This document shows positions 44,124-55,339 of a DNA stretch of 64,000 nt, one piece after another. The number at the start of each line of letters is the position of its first letter. Position 1 is the stretch's first letter. The stretch covers positions 36,280,819-36,344,818 of the forward strand of contig JAPTYO010000008.1 in assembly GCA_036873135.1 (NCBI GenBank). Direction: 5' to 3'. The position numbers and the translations under genes are program-made. The notes under the pieces were generated by a model. It was given only the letters and a program-made list of their open reading frames with translations. It ran no database searches and was not told the DNA's origin. This DNA comes from Clarkia xantiana subsp. parviflora. Its lineage: Eukaryota; Streptophyta; Magnoliopsida; Myrtales; Onagraceae.

Positions 44124-45960
44124 ACATAAAGAAATACCAGGGACAGGTATCGAGAACTTACTCTATCTCCGCAGAATTGACTAAGTCCAAAAGTGTACTC
44201 AAGAAGACACGTTGTGATAAATCGACCTACAAGTATGAACAACAACTTAATCAGCGCGTGAGTAAACGGCAATCACCTATACCGACACTGCGCGACAAAC
44301 ACTCCCTATACGGGAAAAACTATACATCTACAGACTTTTTAGTCTCTATATGTTACATAGTGAACATCCCTTAAATGGGGCAATCCTATGGCAGTACGGA
44401 CCTCATCCCAACATCTACATGATTTACTTGATTGTCACGACCCTACATCTCTATGAGACTACTCGCGCCTATATGTCTATACATGCTCATATGCGACTAC
44501 ATGCCTTTAATTAAGGTAATAAGTGCAAATATGATTAAAGCACTAACATATATACTTGCATATGTCATTTGATTAGTGCAGGATTACAAACATACAACGA
44601 CATGTTCGCGACATGAACCAAAAAGTTTAAGTACATATAGTACGACATGCTATCATGCTACCATATATGTATGTACGAAGCTCGCGTACGCAAATACTCA
44701 ACATCATGTCGCTGACAACTATTATCATCGAGCATGCCTGCCTACTCTATGTATGTAATGGAATATCATATCGTCAACAACCATCATCGTCAAACATGTA
44801 TATCTTCATCACGTATGTCATGGAGTATCATGTCATCAATGACTATCATCATCAAGCATGCATTCATATACTACGTACGTCATGGAATACTACGTACGTC
44901 ATGGAATACTACGTCGTCGAAAACTACTACATATGAAGGGAGAAACTCTCCTTATATCATGTTTATATATATATATCCAACACTTAGCCAAATTTTGGCC
45001 GATTTTGGTAAACTAACATGGTGTAGGCATTTTATCAAATACTTGATGGGCATACTTATACAAGCATTTTCAAGATTCAATTTGATTCAAATTAGGTTTA
45101 ATCAAGAGGGTTAAGGACTAACACAAACCTAGAAATGGACTCACCCTCGTGAGCCCCACGCGCCGACGTGAAAAACGCGGCCGCCCCCAAAATCATCACG
45201 CGTCGCCGCTGTAACCCACGCGCCGCCGCTGTCGTGACCGGAGCTGGTCGTCGGAGCTCCTGGTGACGTTGTCCTCGTCCGCTGCTGCTCCCGCCGGCGA
45301 TGGATGGCGTTTTGATGGTAGATCGAGTTAACTTTGGGTCCAAGAAAAGCTAAGTGACTTACTCCTCAAGAATTAAAAGAGACCACTATTGTGACTAAGT
45401 GTGGATGCTAAGCAAGACGATGCTCTTCTCTAATACCCTAGTGGTATTTATACATATGGGTAACTATTATCTCCACCCTATTTTTTCTAAGTACTTAATA
45501 GCATATTCTAAATGTTTATACATGACGTGTCCGTACATATGCTCATTTACTCGTACACGTGTCCATCATCAAATTTTTACATGTCCATGATTTATACATG
45601 ATCACATCATTGATTAAATTCATGTTTCACAGTTATGACGTCACATGATTAATTTCATGATTTTATTAAGTAACACGTCGTCATATCTCAAATGATTATT
45701 TACTTACACGCGTAAGACACGTCCACATATACGTCGGCATCCATGTCAGTATTACATGTGTTTACGACTACTTATACATGTCTATATGTGTGTATACATG
45801 ATGTACTAACCTTGTCAGCAGATAAATTCTCGCCCAAAATTTAAAGATAGGCGATTATAAGACCCACGTGCCCGACAGTCAGTAAGTCAACCCCGAGGTC
45901 AGTGCCGGACCTAAATTGGGCATTTATCCTATTTTAAAATAGAGTCAAGCCATTACTCGA
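44124..45960 (+). other. Non-coding 3' region of element A
   Basis: No coding sequence supported. Short imperfect repeats at about 44740-44935 (ATGGAATATCAT, TACTACGTACGTCATGGAA twice in a row). On the - strand TATAAATA at 45452-45445 could be the promoter of A's antisense gene by position. A GC-rich patch at 45140-45310 has an open - strand frame without an ATG start. Confidence 0.45.
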
Positions 45961-45972
45961 CCCGGGGGCAAA
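45961..45972 (+). other. Polypurine tract of A
   Basis: CCCGGGGGCAAA abuts the 3' LTR. Confidence 0.75.
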
Positions 45973-46588
45973 TGATGGATATATGCCCAATTCGGGTTCG
46001 TATTTATATTTCGGACCCCGCAAACACATCAAACCCACGTAAACGGCTCAAAGTACTATAACCGTGAGTCAAACAGCCCGAACGGGTAATACGTGTGTTC
46101 GGACTGGACTCGTCCGGATCCGGACGGTCCGAATTGTCCAAATCCGACGTGGTCCAGATTGCCGCCCGCGACGCGCACATTTTTACCGACGTATTTCTAC
46201 ACTAAGTCTGAGTTTTCCAATAGCCAACTTCGATTAAATCCGACACAGGTTCACATTTTATTATTAAACCAGAGTCGAACCGCACAAAACCTGGCTTCGG
46301 TTCAGGATCTCCTATATGTAGGAATCTTGGCCACCCATTTCATTTATACTCGTTTTGAGATTGGTTTAGGAGCTCTGCTTTCTCTCTAGATTTATCTCTC
46401 TAAGATCCTTATTTAGGCATCAGAGAGGGTTCAACTAGCACCACCCCCCCTCTTTGAGTGCTGGTTACTGCTCTGTGTGCAGGTCGGAAAGGACGCGCGG
46501 AATCGACGGCGTGGACTTGAAGAACTTTGCATAACCCGGAACACACATATTCGAAGACACGTACTCTCGCGCGGGGCCGGTCGAAACA
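45973..46588 (+). repeat. 3' LTR of element A
   Basis: 616 bp, TGATGGATATATGCCC...GTCGAAACA, the diverged partner of 630-1228. Confidence 0.88.
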
Positions 46589-47048
46589 CCGACGGTTTTT
46601 GGCCTATTAAATAGTGTGTTCGCAGACCTGGTAAGCATGTTACACATTCAATGGATATGTTGAAACGTCTATTACATTCTTTCAAACACAAAAAAGTAAA
46701 TATATAGTGTGAGGTTGTTGAATTCATTTCAGGGTTTTATTTTTGTGTGCTTAAACTGGCTGTATGAATTAACTTATTATGTGTTGCTTGTTCTGGCCGA
46801 TAGGCCCTTCTGTAATTTCCGTGCGCGTAAATACAAAGTTGATGACAATGTTCTAACTCCATGTCAACCCACATTTGATATGTGACCAAAAATGATAAAC
46901 GTCTTGTTTAACCCTACAGAACTGTCAACATAACAACAACAAAAACACAGTGTTCAAGACCGTCTTAATAGAATAAACAAAACCAAAGCATAAACAAAAG
47001 ACTTCACAAAAAGAAAACATTTTCGTTGTTTGAAAAAGGTATCTCCAT
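46589..47048. other. Flank right of element A; no gene seen
   Basis: Starts with CCGAC, the right target duplication of A (46589-46593), then GGTTTTTGGCCTATTAAAT. AT-rich, no coding pattern recognised. Confidence 0.4.
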
Positions 47049-47364
47049 TTATGCATCGTCATCTGAATCGGGTGTCCGTCCGTCGTCAACGTCCTCTTTG
47101 TCATCACCGTCTTCTGTCTTATCCTCTCCGCCATCAGGTTCAATCTCTTATTCATCCAGAGGCATTAAAAAGAGGAGAATCAGGTTGTTCATCTAGTACG
47201 CCTGTAGAAGCCTGAAACAGTCGATCCATCTTCGTCCATATCGCCTTGACCTATCTCTCCAGTGCACCCAAACGTTTGTCCATCCTATCCAAAGTCTTGG
47301 ACATGGTCTGAAGCTTAATCGTCACAACCGCCGAGGTCGAACCCGAAATCGGTTTCTTCGGCAT
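47049..47364 (-). pseudogene. Small pseudogene with coiled coil and acidic tail
   Basis: ATG at 47364 gives MPKKPISGSTSAVVTIKLQT, then TLDRMDKRLGALE (heptad-like), TAG, VKAIWTKMDRLFQ, and after a frameshift and a TAA an acidic tail EPDGGEDKTEDGDDKEDVDD ending at TAA 47049-47051. I do not recognise the family. The layout recalls the C-terminal ends of some plant transposon proteins; it may belong to the DNA that A inserted into. Confidence 0.35.
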
Positions 47365-48179
47365 CTTTTTTCCCCTTCGACCACAACAGTTTGTTGGTGG
47401 CTGCATCCACTTATATTCCCATGAGCCTCAGACCCTTCCTATCATACTGAGAAATCTGTACCGTATCTACGTCTGCCGGAGAAGAGACGGAAGAGGTTAA
47501 AAACGCGTGTCAAAACCGATCCGTACGGAGAATACGCAATTGTCCCTGTGATTGACCTCCTCATCTCCATCTATAGTATACACAGTGTTGGGTTACAATT
47601 ATAGAGGACATGTGATGTGGGCGAAGTCTCGGATTTGGGCGTGCGAATACACTTCTCCAGGCGGAAACGGCGATCTGAGCAAGACCTATAGTAAACTATA
47701 AGGTTTGACGTTTTTTGGCCAAATTCTTTCGTCTTGATGGTGAAATTTGCAGTTTTATGTTTCTTTCGGTCTTTTTTATAATTTGTTTGTTTTGTTTGGG
47801 GCTTTATTGTTAATTTCGAATTTTGTCCTAGGGTTAGGGTTTTAGATTTTTCTATTCAAACTTTGTTAGCCGTCATTTACATTCAGATTATTGATATATG
47901 AAAAAAAAATTGAGGTTTTCCTCTACTCTGCGTCAATTCTTCGGGTATTCTTAGAATCAACGAATTCTTGCGCCTCTATCCAACAAATTCTCGGCATTCC
48001 CTTTCGAATCAACGAGTTTTTTTCCCTTCTATCGCCATCACGCTGCATCAACATGCTAGTGGATAGTCAGAAGTATCTAATTCGGGGCTCCCAAAGAGAG
48101 TCAACGACTAATCATACTCGGAACAAATAAGTAAAGATAAATGGTCGACACCAAACTTTGAGGATGTCGACGACTAAGA
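47365..48179. other. Intergenic, nothing recognised
   Basis: AT-rich with no supported coding sequence on either strand. The left edge of F's LTR may lie in its last part. Confidence 0.4.
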
Positions 48180-48690
48180 CATCTCTTCGAGGATGGCGAC
48201 AAGCCCTCTCTAAAACTCTCGCTCTTAGGGTATGATTCGAGTCAGCAGATTCGGCAGCCAAACGCTATTGAGAAAACTCTTCCTCCTAAGGAAGGGACAG
48301 GTGGCGACCTACTTCAACCACCATGAAGAAACCTTCCTCTTAAGGAATGGTGAGGTGGCGACTTGCTTGTCACCTACTTCAGCCGCCATGAAGAAACCTT
48401 TCTCATTAAGGAATGGTGAGGTGGAAACCTACTTGTTACTTGCTTGTGCCGACTCTGGACAGAAACCCTCTCAAGAGGGTAGCTGCCATTTAAAGTCGGT
48501 AAACTCTCCCTATAAATAGGGGAACACTTTCATTAGATTGACATTCTCTCATATACCTTTCATAGTATTACTCTCATATTTCATTACTGACTTAAGCTTC
48601 AGAGTGGAATCAGGGGAAGATCCCCATTAACGCCCTAAAAGACTTCAAAGGAAATTGAGTACCCTGTGAGTTCGAGATAAACACCTAACA
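48180..48690 (+). repeat. 5' LTR of element F (left edge uncertain)
   Basis: Ends ACACCTAACA directly before the primer site. U3 holds 2-3 imperfect repeats of about 65-70 bp (48262-48450) with GCCATGAAGAAACC and AAGGAATGGTGAGGTGG. TATAAATA at 48511-48518 is flanked by TCCC and GGGGA. No second LTR is in the window, so the start cannot be fixed. Confidence 0.6.
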
Positions 48691-48692
48691 TT

Positions 48693-48708
48693 TGGCGCCG
48701 TCTGTGGG
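48693..48708 (+). other. Primer binding site of F
   Basis: TGGCGCCGTCTGTGGG, identical to that of C and D. Confidence 0.8.
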
Positions 48709-48725
48709 AAAGCGATCAAAAGATC

Positions 48726-50160
48726 ATGGCTCCACAAAAGAATTCAAGAAAGGTAACGGATGTTGTAGAAGATATGGAAAAATCTCAAATAGACCCTACC
48801 ATTTCCAAGCAAGTAACTGAGGGAGATCTTCCTCCTTAAAACAATGGTGTTAACAGCGAGGAGCAACCCCTCTGTTCTGAAATACCACCAAACCAAGATG
48901 AAATGAGGAAAGCTCCCACTGTTGTCCTACAAGAAGCGATGGCAGCGTTCGTAGTTTTCTGGAACCAGGCCTAGGCGGGATCTATCCCAAAAGCCAAAGA
49001 GCCGGTGCTTGAGGCTTCCCATAAAGAGGATGCGGCCTCAAGTGTGAAGACCACCGAGACAAAGCTTCAGAACCTAAAGAGGCGCAGAAGACCACAATTT
49101 TCGACACTCCTGTCAAAGAGCCCATGATGTTTAGATTAGGGCAGGTGGAGGAGCTGTTGGAGAAAAAGAGGAGATGGACAAGCGACATGCTGGTAGTTCG
49201 TGATCATACCTCTAATCCCTTCTCGAAAAGGCTTCTCGACACTCGAGTTCCACTGCAAGTATTTGTGAGGAATATCGACGAATATAAAGGATAAGGAGAT
49301 CCCGTCCGTCACATCAATTCCCATAACTCTTCTCTATTAGGAAGAGGGGAGACACCGGATCACTTCACGACACTCTTCCCCACCAGTCTCAAAGAGAAAG
49401 CCTCCACTTGGTTCTATGGCCTTCTCGACAACTTGATAGATTCATTGGAAGAGTTGAAAGCCAAGTTTATTGAATGGCATATAGGCCAAAGGAACCGCCT
49501 CAAGAGTATGGATTTATTGGTTAAAATTGAGCAAGGTCCCGATGAAACCTTGGCCAATTATTATTTCAGATACCACAAAATACTCCAGCAACTGAATGAT
49601 AATGCCACTGATGGCGAGCTCATCTGAACCTTTTGGAGGGGACTAAGGTCGCACAGTCAGGCCTTGAAGGACAGCATGGTGATGAAGCCTATCCGGAGGA
49701 TTGACGCTCTCGCCACCAAAGTAAAAAAATATATTGACTTAGAAATGTCGCATGAGAATTCGCCAACGGAACTAAGGAAGCAATTAGCTCCCGCCAAAAC
49801 GGAGAAGCAATCTTCATCTCGACCTCAGAAGAAGGAAGAAAAACGAGATGGAAGCTTTCGACAAGGAAAATGCCAGAATCAAAAGAGGGATCTCAATCCC
49901 TACACAACGAGATACACTCCTCTCATGCATAATATCTCAGTGGTGCTTCGAGAGACGGAGAAACTCAGGCTAGACGACTCACCTCCGGTAAGGAAGAGCC
50001 CGATAAGTCAACAAGTAAATGACTAATGTCGTTACCGTCGTGTCAAGGGATACTACACCAACGATTGTGATGCCCTGAAACAAGATATTGAAGCTCTCAT
50101 TCAAAGAGACAAGCTGTTGAAGTTTGTCAAAAAATCCTTCAAAGCCCCAAGAAAGCGAAG
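48726..50160 (+). pseudogene. gag: Gag of element F, broken
   Basis: ATG 48726 (MAPQKNSRKVTDVVEDMEK). Stops at 48837 and near 48972; frame changes after that. Capsid domain about 49130-49740 with GDPVRHINSHNSSLLGR, ASTWFYGLLDNLIDS, GPDETLANYYFRYHK and KVKKYIDLEM. The zinc knuckle region is degenerate (CRYRRVKGYYTNDC: the two His are lost, near 50033-50075). Confidence 0.75.
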
Positions 50161-50189
50161 CAGAAACCCACGAAGGAGTTCTGGCTCAC

Positions 50190-50797
50190 CCCCACACAAC
50201 AATCATGCTCCTATCCATAGAGGAACTGTTAAAGTTATTGCAGGAGGGTACGCGACGGGAGGCGAAACTAGTTCACTCGCGAGTTATATGCTACCCAAAT
50301 CCTTGCAACATGAAGAGAGAAAAGGGGCATCAAGATCTCGACCAAGTGGTTATCAGCTTTACAACTGACGATCTCATGATGGTGACTCAACCTCATGAAG
50401 ACGCCTAAGTAATCGCCGCCACAATGGCTGAATACGAAGTCAAGAGTATCATCATCGACAGTGTAACCTCAACATATATCCTCTTTTATGAGGCTTTTCT
50501 GAGTTTGGGATTCACCAAAATGGATATGAAGAAAGTCGACTTCCCCCTAATCGTCTTCACAGGAAAATCTACCTACCATATGGGTGTTTTTAAGCTGCCA
50601 GTGATTTTAGGAAAGGAAAAGAAGGCTTTATGAATCGACCTACTCTTCATCGTAGTCGACACCACTTCCGCCTACACTGCCATCATTGGAAGGACCACCC
50701 TCAACCATCATCGTATTATTTCCTCGACCGCTCATCAAGTTACAAAATTTCCAAAACCACGTGGGATAGTAGAGGTTAGAGGAGATTAGATCAAGTC
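50190..50797 (+). pseudogene. Protease of element F, broken, split by a solo LTR
   Basis: GTVKVIAGGYATGGE marks the gag/protease border. The active-site stretch reads IIIDSVTSTYILF, so the Asp-Gly-Gly-Ser pattern is changed. AIIGRTTLNHHRII follows. Several stops. The frame GDxIKSR is interrupted at 50802 by the solo LTR and resumes at 51588. Confidence 0.7.
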
Positions 50798-50802
50798 CCG
50801 AC
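50798..50802. repeat. Target duplication of the solo LTR (CCGAC)
   Basis: CCGAC here and at 51583-51587, a perfect 5-bp duplication. Confidence 0.85.
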
Positions 50803-51582
50803 TGATGGATTTACGGCCAATTTGGACCCGTTTTAATTCAGATTATATTATCACGATAACCCCACGCATGACTACAAATCGAAACATTGACCTGAAAACA
50901 CCCGCCCGAACCATAACAGGTTCGATCCCTCCTAAGAGGAGATCAGACCAGCTAGTCCAGTCTCTCCTAGGAGAGATCAAACCAGATGGTTTGATCCCTC
51001 CTAGGAGAGATCAGACCAGCTGTCTGACCTCAGGCCCCTGAGATCAGACTATTTGGTCCGACCTCAGAGGCCTCGGTACTACCTCCAGAAGACCTACTAC
51101 GCCCGACCAAAGGGCATATGCGACGTCCAAGAGACTGTTGTCCGGGTCACGCCTCGCAGAGACCCGTCATCATTTTACACACCCGACCCTTACACAATAC
51201 TAACAACTCTCCCATGCTTACAAGGGTTTAGGCCCTTCATTATCCATTAATAAAGCATGTTTAGGGGTTAATGAGGTCATCAACCGTCTTAATTCCCCCT
51301 TGAAGCCTAAATATAGGGCTCAAGTTCTTCTCATCTGATACTTGATGAATTCCTACACGTTTGAGCTCTTCCTTCTCCCTAGTTTCTCTCTCTACATCAC
51401 TGTACTAATTTAAGCATCAGAGAGGGTTCGAAGGTTTCACCCCCGGCTTACCCTTCGTGCAGGTCAGCGAAGGAGCGGATTGCGAGAAGAGCGAAAGGAA
51501 ACAGATTGGAAGGAGAAGAAATTCATACGTAGGATTGACATTCGGGTCGACATCTACTTGCCCCGATATACACGTCCCATCA
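50803..51582 (+). mobile_element. Solo LTR inserted in element F
   Basis: 780 bp, TGATGGATTTACGGCC...CACGTCCCATCA, flanked by CCGAC on both sides and by no primer site or polypurine tract. Internal direct repeats at about 50935-51025 (CCTCCTAGGAGAGATCAGACC). The downstream part (GCATCAGAGAGGGTTCGAAGG) resembles the A LTR (GCATCGGAGAGGGTTCAACC), so it is from a related family. A TAAATATAG box sits between TTGAAGCC and GGCTCAAG (51300-51324). Confidence 0.82.
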
Positions 51583-51587
51583 CCGAC

Positions 51588-51794
51588 GCTGCAATATTAG
51601 CTCGATGCAACGCCGAAATCAAAGAGAAGATATAGAAACAACACCTAATTAAATATCTTTTATTTATTATAAGGCTAAGGTTTTGAGCTTTGCTTTTGAT
51701 GTAATACTCAGGAATGATGAATATATATAGCCCAACAAGGCTCTTTCTCATACAAATATCTGAGTCTACCATCGATAAAGATGTCGACATCTAA
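51588..51794 (+). other. Short remnant of F after the solo LTR
   Basis: Continues the post-protease reading (RRCNISS...) for a few codons, then non-coding to the repeat array. RT and integrase would be expected here and are missing. Confidence 0.5.
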
Positions 51795-51798
51795 AAGA

Positions 51799-52690
51799 AT
51801 CGATTGTCGACAATTAATAATCTGATATTAGTCATATTATTCAGATTAGTTGGCAATTCGAAATAAGTTGGGCGTCGTAGATAAAGTCCTTTACCGAATC
51901 GATTGTCGACAATTAATAATTTGATATTAGTCATATCACTCAGATTAGTCGGCAATTCAAAAGAAATTGGGCGTCGAAGATAAAGTCCATTACCGAATCG
52001 ATTGTCGACAATTAATAATCTGATATTAGTCATATCACTCAGATTAGTCGGCAATTCAAAAGAAGTTAGGCGTCGAAGATAAAGTCCTTTACTGAATCGA
52101 TTATCGACAATTAATAATCTGATATTAGTCATATCACTCAGATTAGTCGGCAAATCGAAAGAAGTTGGGCGTCGAAGATAAAGTCCTTTACTAAATCGAT
52201 TGTCGACAATTAATAATATGATATTAGTCATATCAATCATATTAGTCGGCAATTCGAAAGAAGTTGGGCGTCGAAGATAAATTCCTTTACTGAATCGATT
52301 GTGGACAACTAATAGTCTGATATTAGTCATATCACTCAAATTAGTCGGAAATTCGAAAGAAGTTGGGCGTCGAAGATAAAGTCCTTTACTGAATCGATTG
52401 TCAACAATTAAAAATCTGATATTAGTCATATCACTTCAGATTAGTCAGCAATTCGAAAAGAGTTGGGCGTCGAAGATAAAGTCCTTTACTGAATCGATTG
52501 TCGACAATTAATAATATGATATTATTCGTATCACTCAGATTAGTCAGCAATTCGAAAGAAGTTGGGCGTCGAAGATAAAAATCCTTTTCTAAATCAATTG
52601 TCGACGACCAAAATCTAATATCAATCATATCACTTAGATTCATCGAAAATTCGAAAGAAAGAAAGATCTTCCCAAAAAGGCTTTAAAATA
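51799..52690. repeat. Nine-unit 99-bp tandem array in F
   Basis: The motif CGATTGTCGACAATTAATAA starts at 51801, 51900, 51999, 52098, 52197, 52296, 52395, 52495 and 52595: six steps of 99 bp and two of 100. Each unit has the perfect palindrome ATTGTCGACAAT (decayed in some) and GATATTAGTCATATCAC. Because 99 is divisible by three, the - strand stays open for over 200 codons as a 33-residue repeat. It lies where the other Tat elements have their repeats between convergent genes. Confidence 0.9.
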
Positions 52691-52859
52691 GTGTCGACTA
52701 TACATAAATAAACTCGATATTAGACATATCACTCAAGTTCATTGGTAGTTCGATAAAATCTGGAAATAGATAATTTACAGACTACGGGAAGAAGTGCAAT
52801 CAATAGGTCGTCATGAAAAACTTCCTTTCATATATAAAAACAATTTACATTATGATGAA

Positions 52860-53736
52860 GAGAAGAGAAAAACAAGGAGAGACTGAAGATCTAGGCAACT
52901 TCTTTAGATCTATATTTTTCCTCCTCAGCCTTGGCGATGATGAGTTCCTGGAGAATCTTCACCTTCTTAAAATTAAAGTCAGGTTGGAAAGCTTTGATAT
53001 CAGCAATTACCGACTTAAAAGAAGAAAGAAGCATAGCCCCACAGGCATTAGCTGCATCCTCTTGAAATTGGACGCTTGCCTTATAAGTGGCAACAACTTC
53101 GTTAAAGCTGCCAGACCCTCATCTACATTGGTCTTCAGATTGACAACCTCCCCTTGAGCAGCAGTCACTTCATCATGAAGGCTATCGATTATGGCAGCCA
53201 TTATCTGGCGAAGATTGGTAGACTCCTCTTTAAGAAGAGCGGAGGTCTTTAATGTCTCCTTGCATTGAACAAGGTCCTCCGATATTACGGCCACAGTCTC
53301 ACTAAGACGAGAAACATCTTATTTTAGCTGAGCAACATCCTCTCGAAAGCGCTGCTTCTCTCCTTCCTCCACCTCGACATTAAGATCGTCAAGCCTCCTC
53401 CTAAGAGAAGTCGATTCCTCGAGAAGATCGAGGATAATCCGAGAAAATTGAAGGGAATCTCGAGAGGCCTGGCAAGACAAACACAATCCGTCAACAGGAA
53501 ATTGACGATTAAAAGTTCAAAGGATAGAAGATCTAAAAATAGTATCTTCACCCTAGCCTGTCTTTGCAAAAACAGGCGAACAATCGCATCAACCTCTGTC
53601 GCATCGGTCGATAAGCGAGGACGATCTTGTGGCGGCACCGAAGCATTGAGAAGGTGCAGCGCCAGATTGCGATTCGCTAGGGAATGACCTGTTAGATTAA
53701 AGGGAGTAATCACTACGGATACTTAAACTAGGTACA
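52860..53736 (-). pseudogene. 3' half of the antisense gene of element F
   Basis: On the - strand: acceptor at 53689-53693, exon from 53688 (GHSLANRNLALHLLNASVPP, matching GDTYPELATHLVAGSILP of B), donor GTGAAG at 53551, intron 53469-53551 (83 bp), last exon from 53468 with coiled coil (LEESTSLRRRLDDLNVEVEE, LKTNVDEGLAALTKLLP). A stop occurs near 53322. The upstream exons are missing beyond 53736, where copia sequence begins. Confidence 0.65.
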
Positions 53737-54293
53737 TGCTAGTAATTACAATAACGCGGCGGAAGATTCACACATACCTTTAGTATGATCCGTAGACCCA
53801 AGATCTTCTCCGGAGGGAGTTCACGATCTTCCGGTCGGGACCCGTATAGGTTCTTGTTAGAGAAGCCCTACGTGGTGCAAGCTCCACAGTAAAGCCTCTG
53901 ATCGATTCTTGGCACGGGGACCGATCTCTGGAGAGTTTGCTCGAAGGCAATTTTTGCACACCCTTGGTGAGCGATATGGTTTGGCCGAACTAGGTGTTAT
54001 AGGGGGGAGGGTTTTTTCTCTCTAAAACACTCTGATGAGGAAATTATGATTAACCCTGAAAATCCCCTAACGCCTCTTATTTATAGGAGAAGTAAAGTGG
54101 ACAAAAGTCCACTTTACCCCACCTAGGGTTTCGGTCGGCCTATGTAATTAGGGAGGCTCAATTTTGGGCCTCCCATGTCAATTGGGATTTGGGTATAGCC
54201 CAATTAACCTAATGTGACATTTACCCAAGTTTATTAGGTAAACTATACATATTATGGGCTACCAATTACAACGCCCATTACCATATGCTTACA
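53737..54293 (-). repeat. 3' LTR of copia element I
   Basis: On the - strand it starts TGTAAGCATATGG right after the polypurine tract. The end is less sure: I place it at TTACTAGCA (53737) after AATCTTCCGCCGCGTTATTG, a usual copia LTR end. TATAAATA (- strand) lies near 54085-54075. No second LTR found. Confidence 0.55.
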
Positions 54294-54306
54294 GCTCCCA
54301 CTCGCC
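54294..54306 (-). other. Polypurine tract of copia element I
   Basis: GGCGAGTGGGAGC on the - strand, abutting TGTAAGC. Confidence 0.65.
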
Positions 54307-55339
54307 GGAATGGGAGGGTGTCTGTTAATGTATTGTCATCCAAATCTGCATCAACATTTCTCTCCTTTGATCTGCTCCTTGCTTCCTCATAATTCATACG
54401 AGGTTTTCCGTGCAACCGACGGATACGACGGGCATCGTGCTACTCATCTGTTAGGAGTATTGTAGCGCCCGTGGAACGTTGATTCCCTTTTCTCTAATCA
54501 ACCTGTTATAAACAACATTTATATTGTACTGTGTTGTATCCTAGATCAACTGATAATTCTCCATTTGCCTAGTTTCCACATAGGAACACTTCTTCAAGGC
54601 ATCCGTACAAGTATTCACAACCTTCAACTAATATCCGGTTGGTGGCCACCTAGTGAATACAAGAGTCGGTGAATTATAGGTGAACTTGACCATCCCGATT
54701 GCTCACATCCTTAGTCAGACCCAACCGGTTTCCAAAGACGTGGTCATTGGGCCTTTTTGTTCAGCACTACGCTCGTACGCCGGGAAGCGAGCATTGAGCC
54801 TAACCTTAGATATGAGTTCTGAGTCCGTTAGGATACTTTAGGTGCCCCTTCATAAGGCTCCTGGGATAAATCACACGCTCGAGGTGAAGAAGTTTTCGCC
54901 CGCCAGAATCACGAGGATTCCTTCCTAGCACAACCGAGCTGTGACCCCGTGGTCGAATGTGGCACGCATAGTATGAAACACACGTTGATAGCATACCTGA
55001 ACCTTTTGGGTTGACAAGAAAGGGATATGTCAATCATGCTATCAAAGATTCTCATCTGGCCTAGAATGTGGTTAAATGACGAACGAAGTTCATCATGCCA
55101 ATATGCAAAACGAAGATCACGTCGAGTTACTTCGAAACTAGATAACCGTCTTGCTTAATCAGGTTTATCCCCCTGACTCTTAGCCAGTCTTGTTTGGTGG
55201 AGGCCTCCCTCCACCGCAAGACGACCGTACCTGTATGACTAGGTAAGGCCCACATTCGACATAGGATTGCGTCCTCCTACGACTCAGTTTATAGACCGTA
55301 AAACCGATGTAATCAATTATGACGTTGATAGATCATAAA
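54307..55339 (-). other. 3' non-coding region of copia element I
   Basis: About 1 kb between RNase H and the polypurine tract. No open frame with a recognisable product on either strand. Confidence 0.5.

Larger units (their letters stand above)
630..46588 (+). mobile_element. Element A: old Tat-lineage LTR retrotransposon, host of the nest
   Basis: Bounded by LTRs 630-1228 and 45973-46588. After removing the inserts (B at 4737-15637 and E plus the array at about 17906-43867), roughly 9 kb belong to A. Order in the + direction: LTR, primer site, gag, zinc knuckle, protease, a second gag-like segment, repeats, antisense gene fragments (- strand, split between 17357-17905 and 43868-44119), polypurine tract, LTR. 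No RT, RNase H or integrase motif is visible in its sequence, so A was probably non-autonomous or lost pol. LTR divergence is the highest of the paired LTRs here, consistent with being the oldest layer. Confidence 0.75.
48180..53736 (+). mobile_element. Element F: decayed Tat-lineage element lacking pol
   Basis: 5' LTR ending 48690, primer site, gag, protease, then directly tandem repeats and an antisense gene (- strand). RT, RNase H and integrase are absent. Interrupted by a solo LTR (50803-51582); its 3' end is cut by copia sequence. The left boundary is an estimate. Confidence 0.65.

Noticed and set aside
45098..45343. 81-codon - strand frame in the 3' region of A
   Set aside because: No ATG at its start, Ala/Arg-rich from local GC content, no homology recognised.
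51791..52643. Long - strand open frame over the 99-bp repeats as an ordinary gene
   Set aside because: The frame is open because the unit length is divisible by three. No start context, no known domain. Kept only as a finding about the array.
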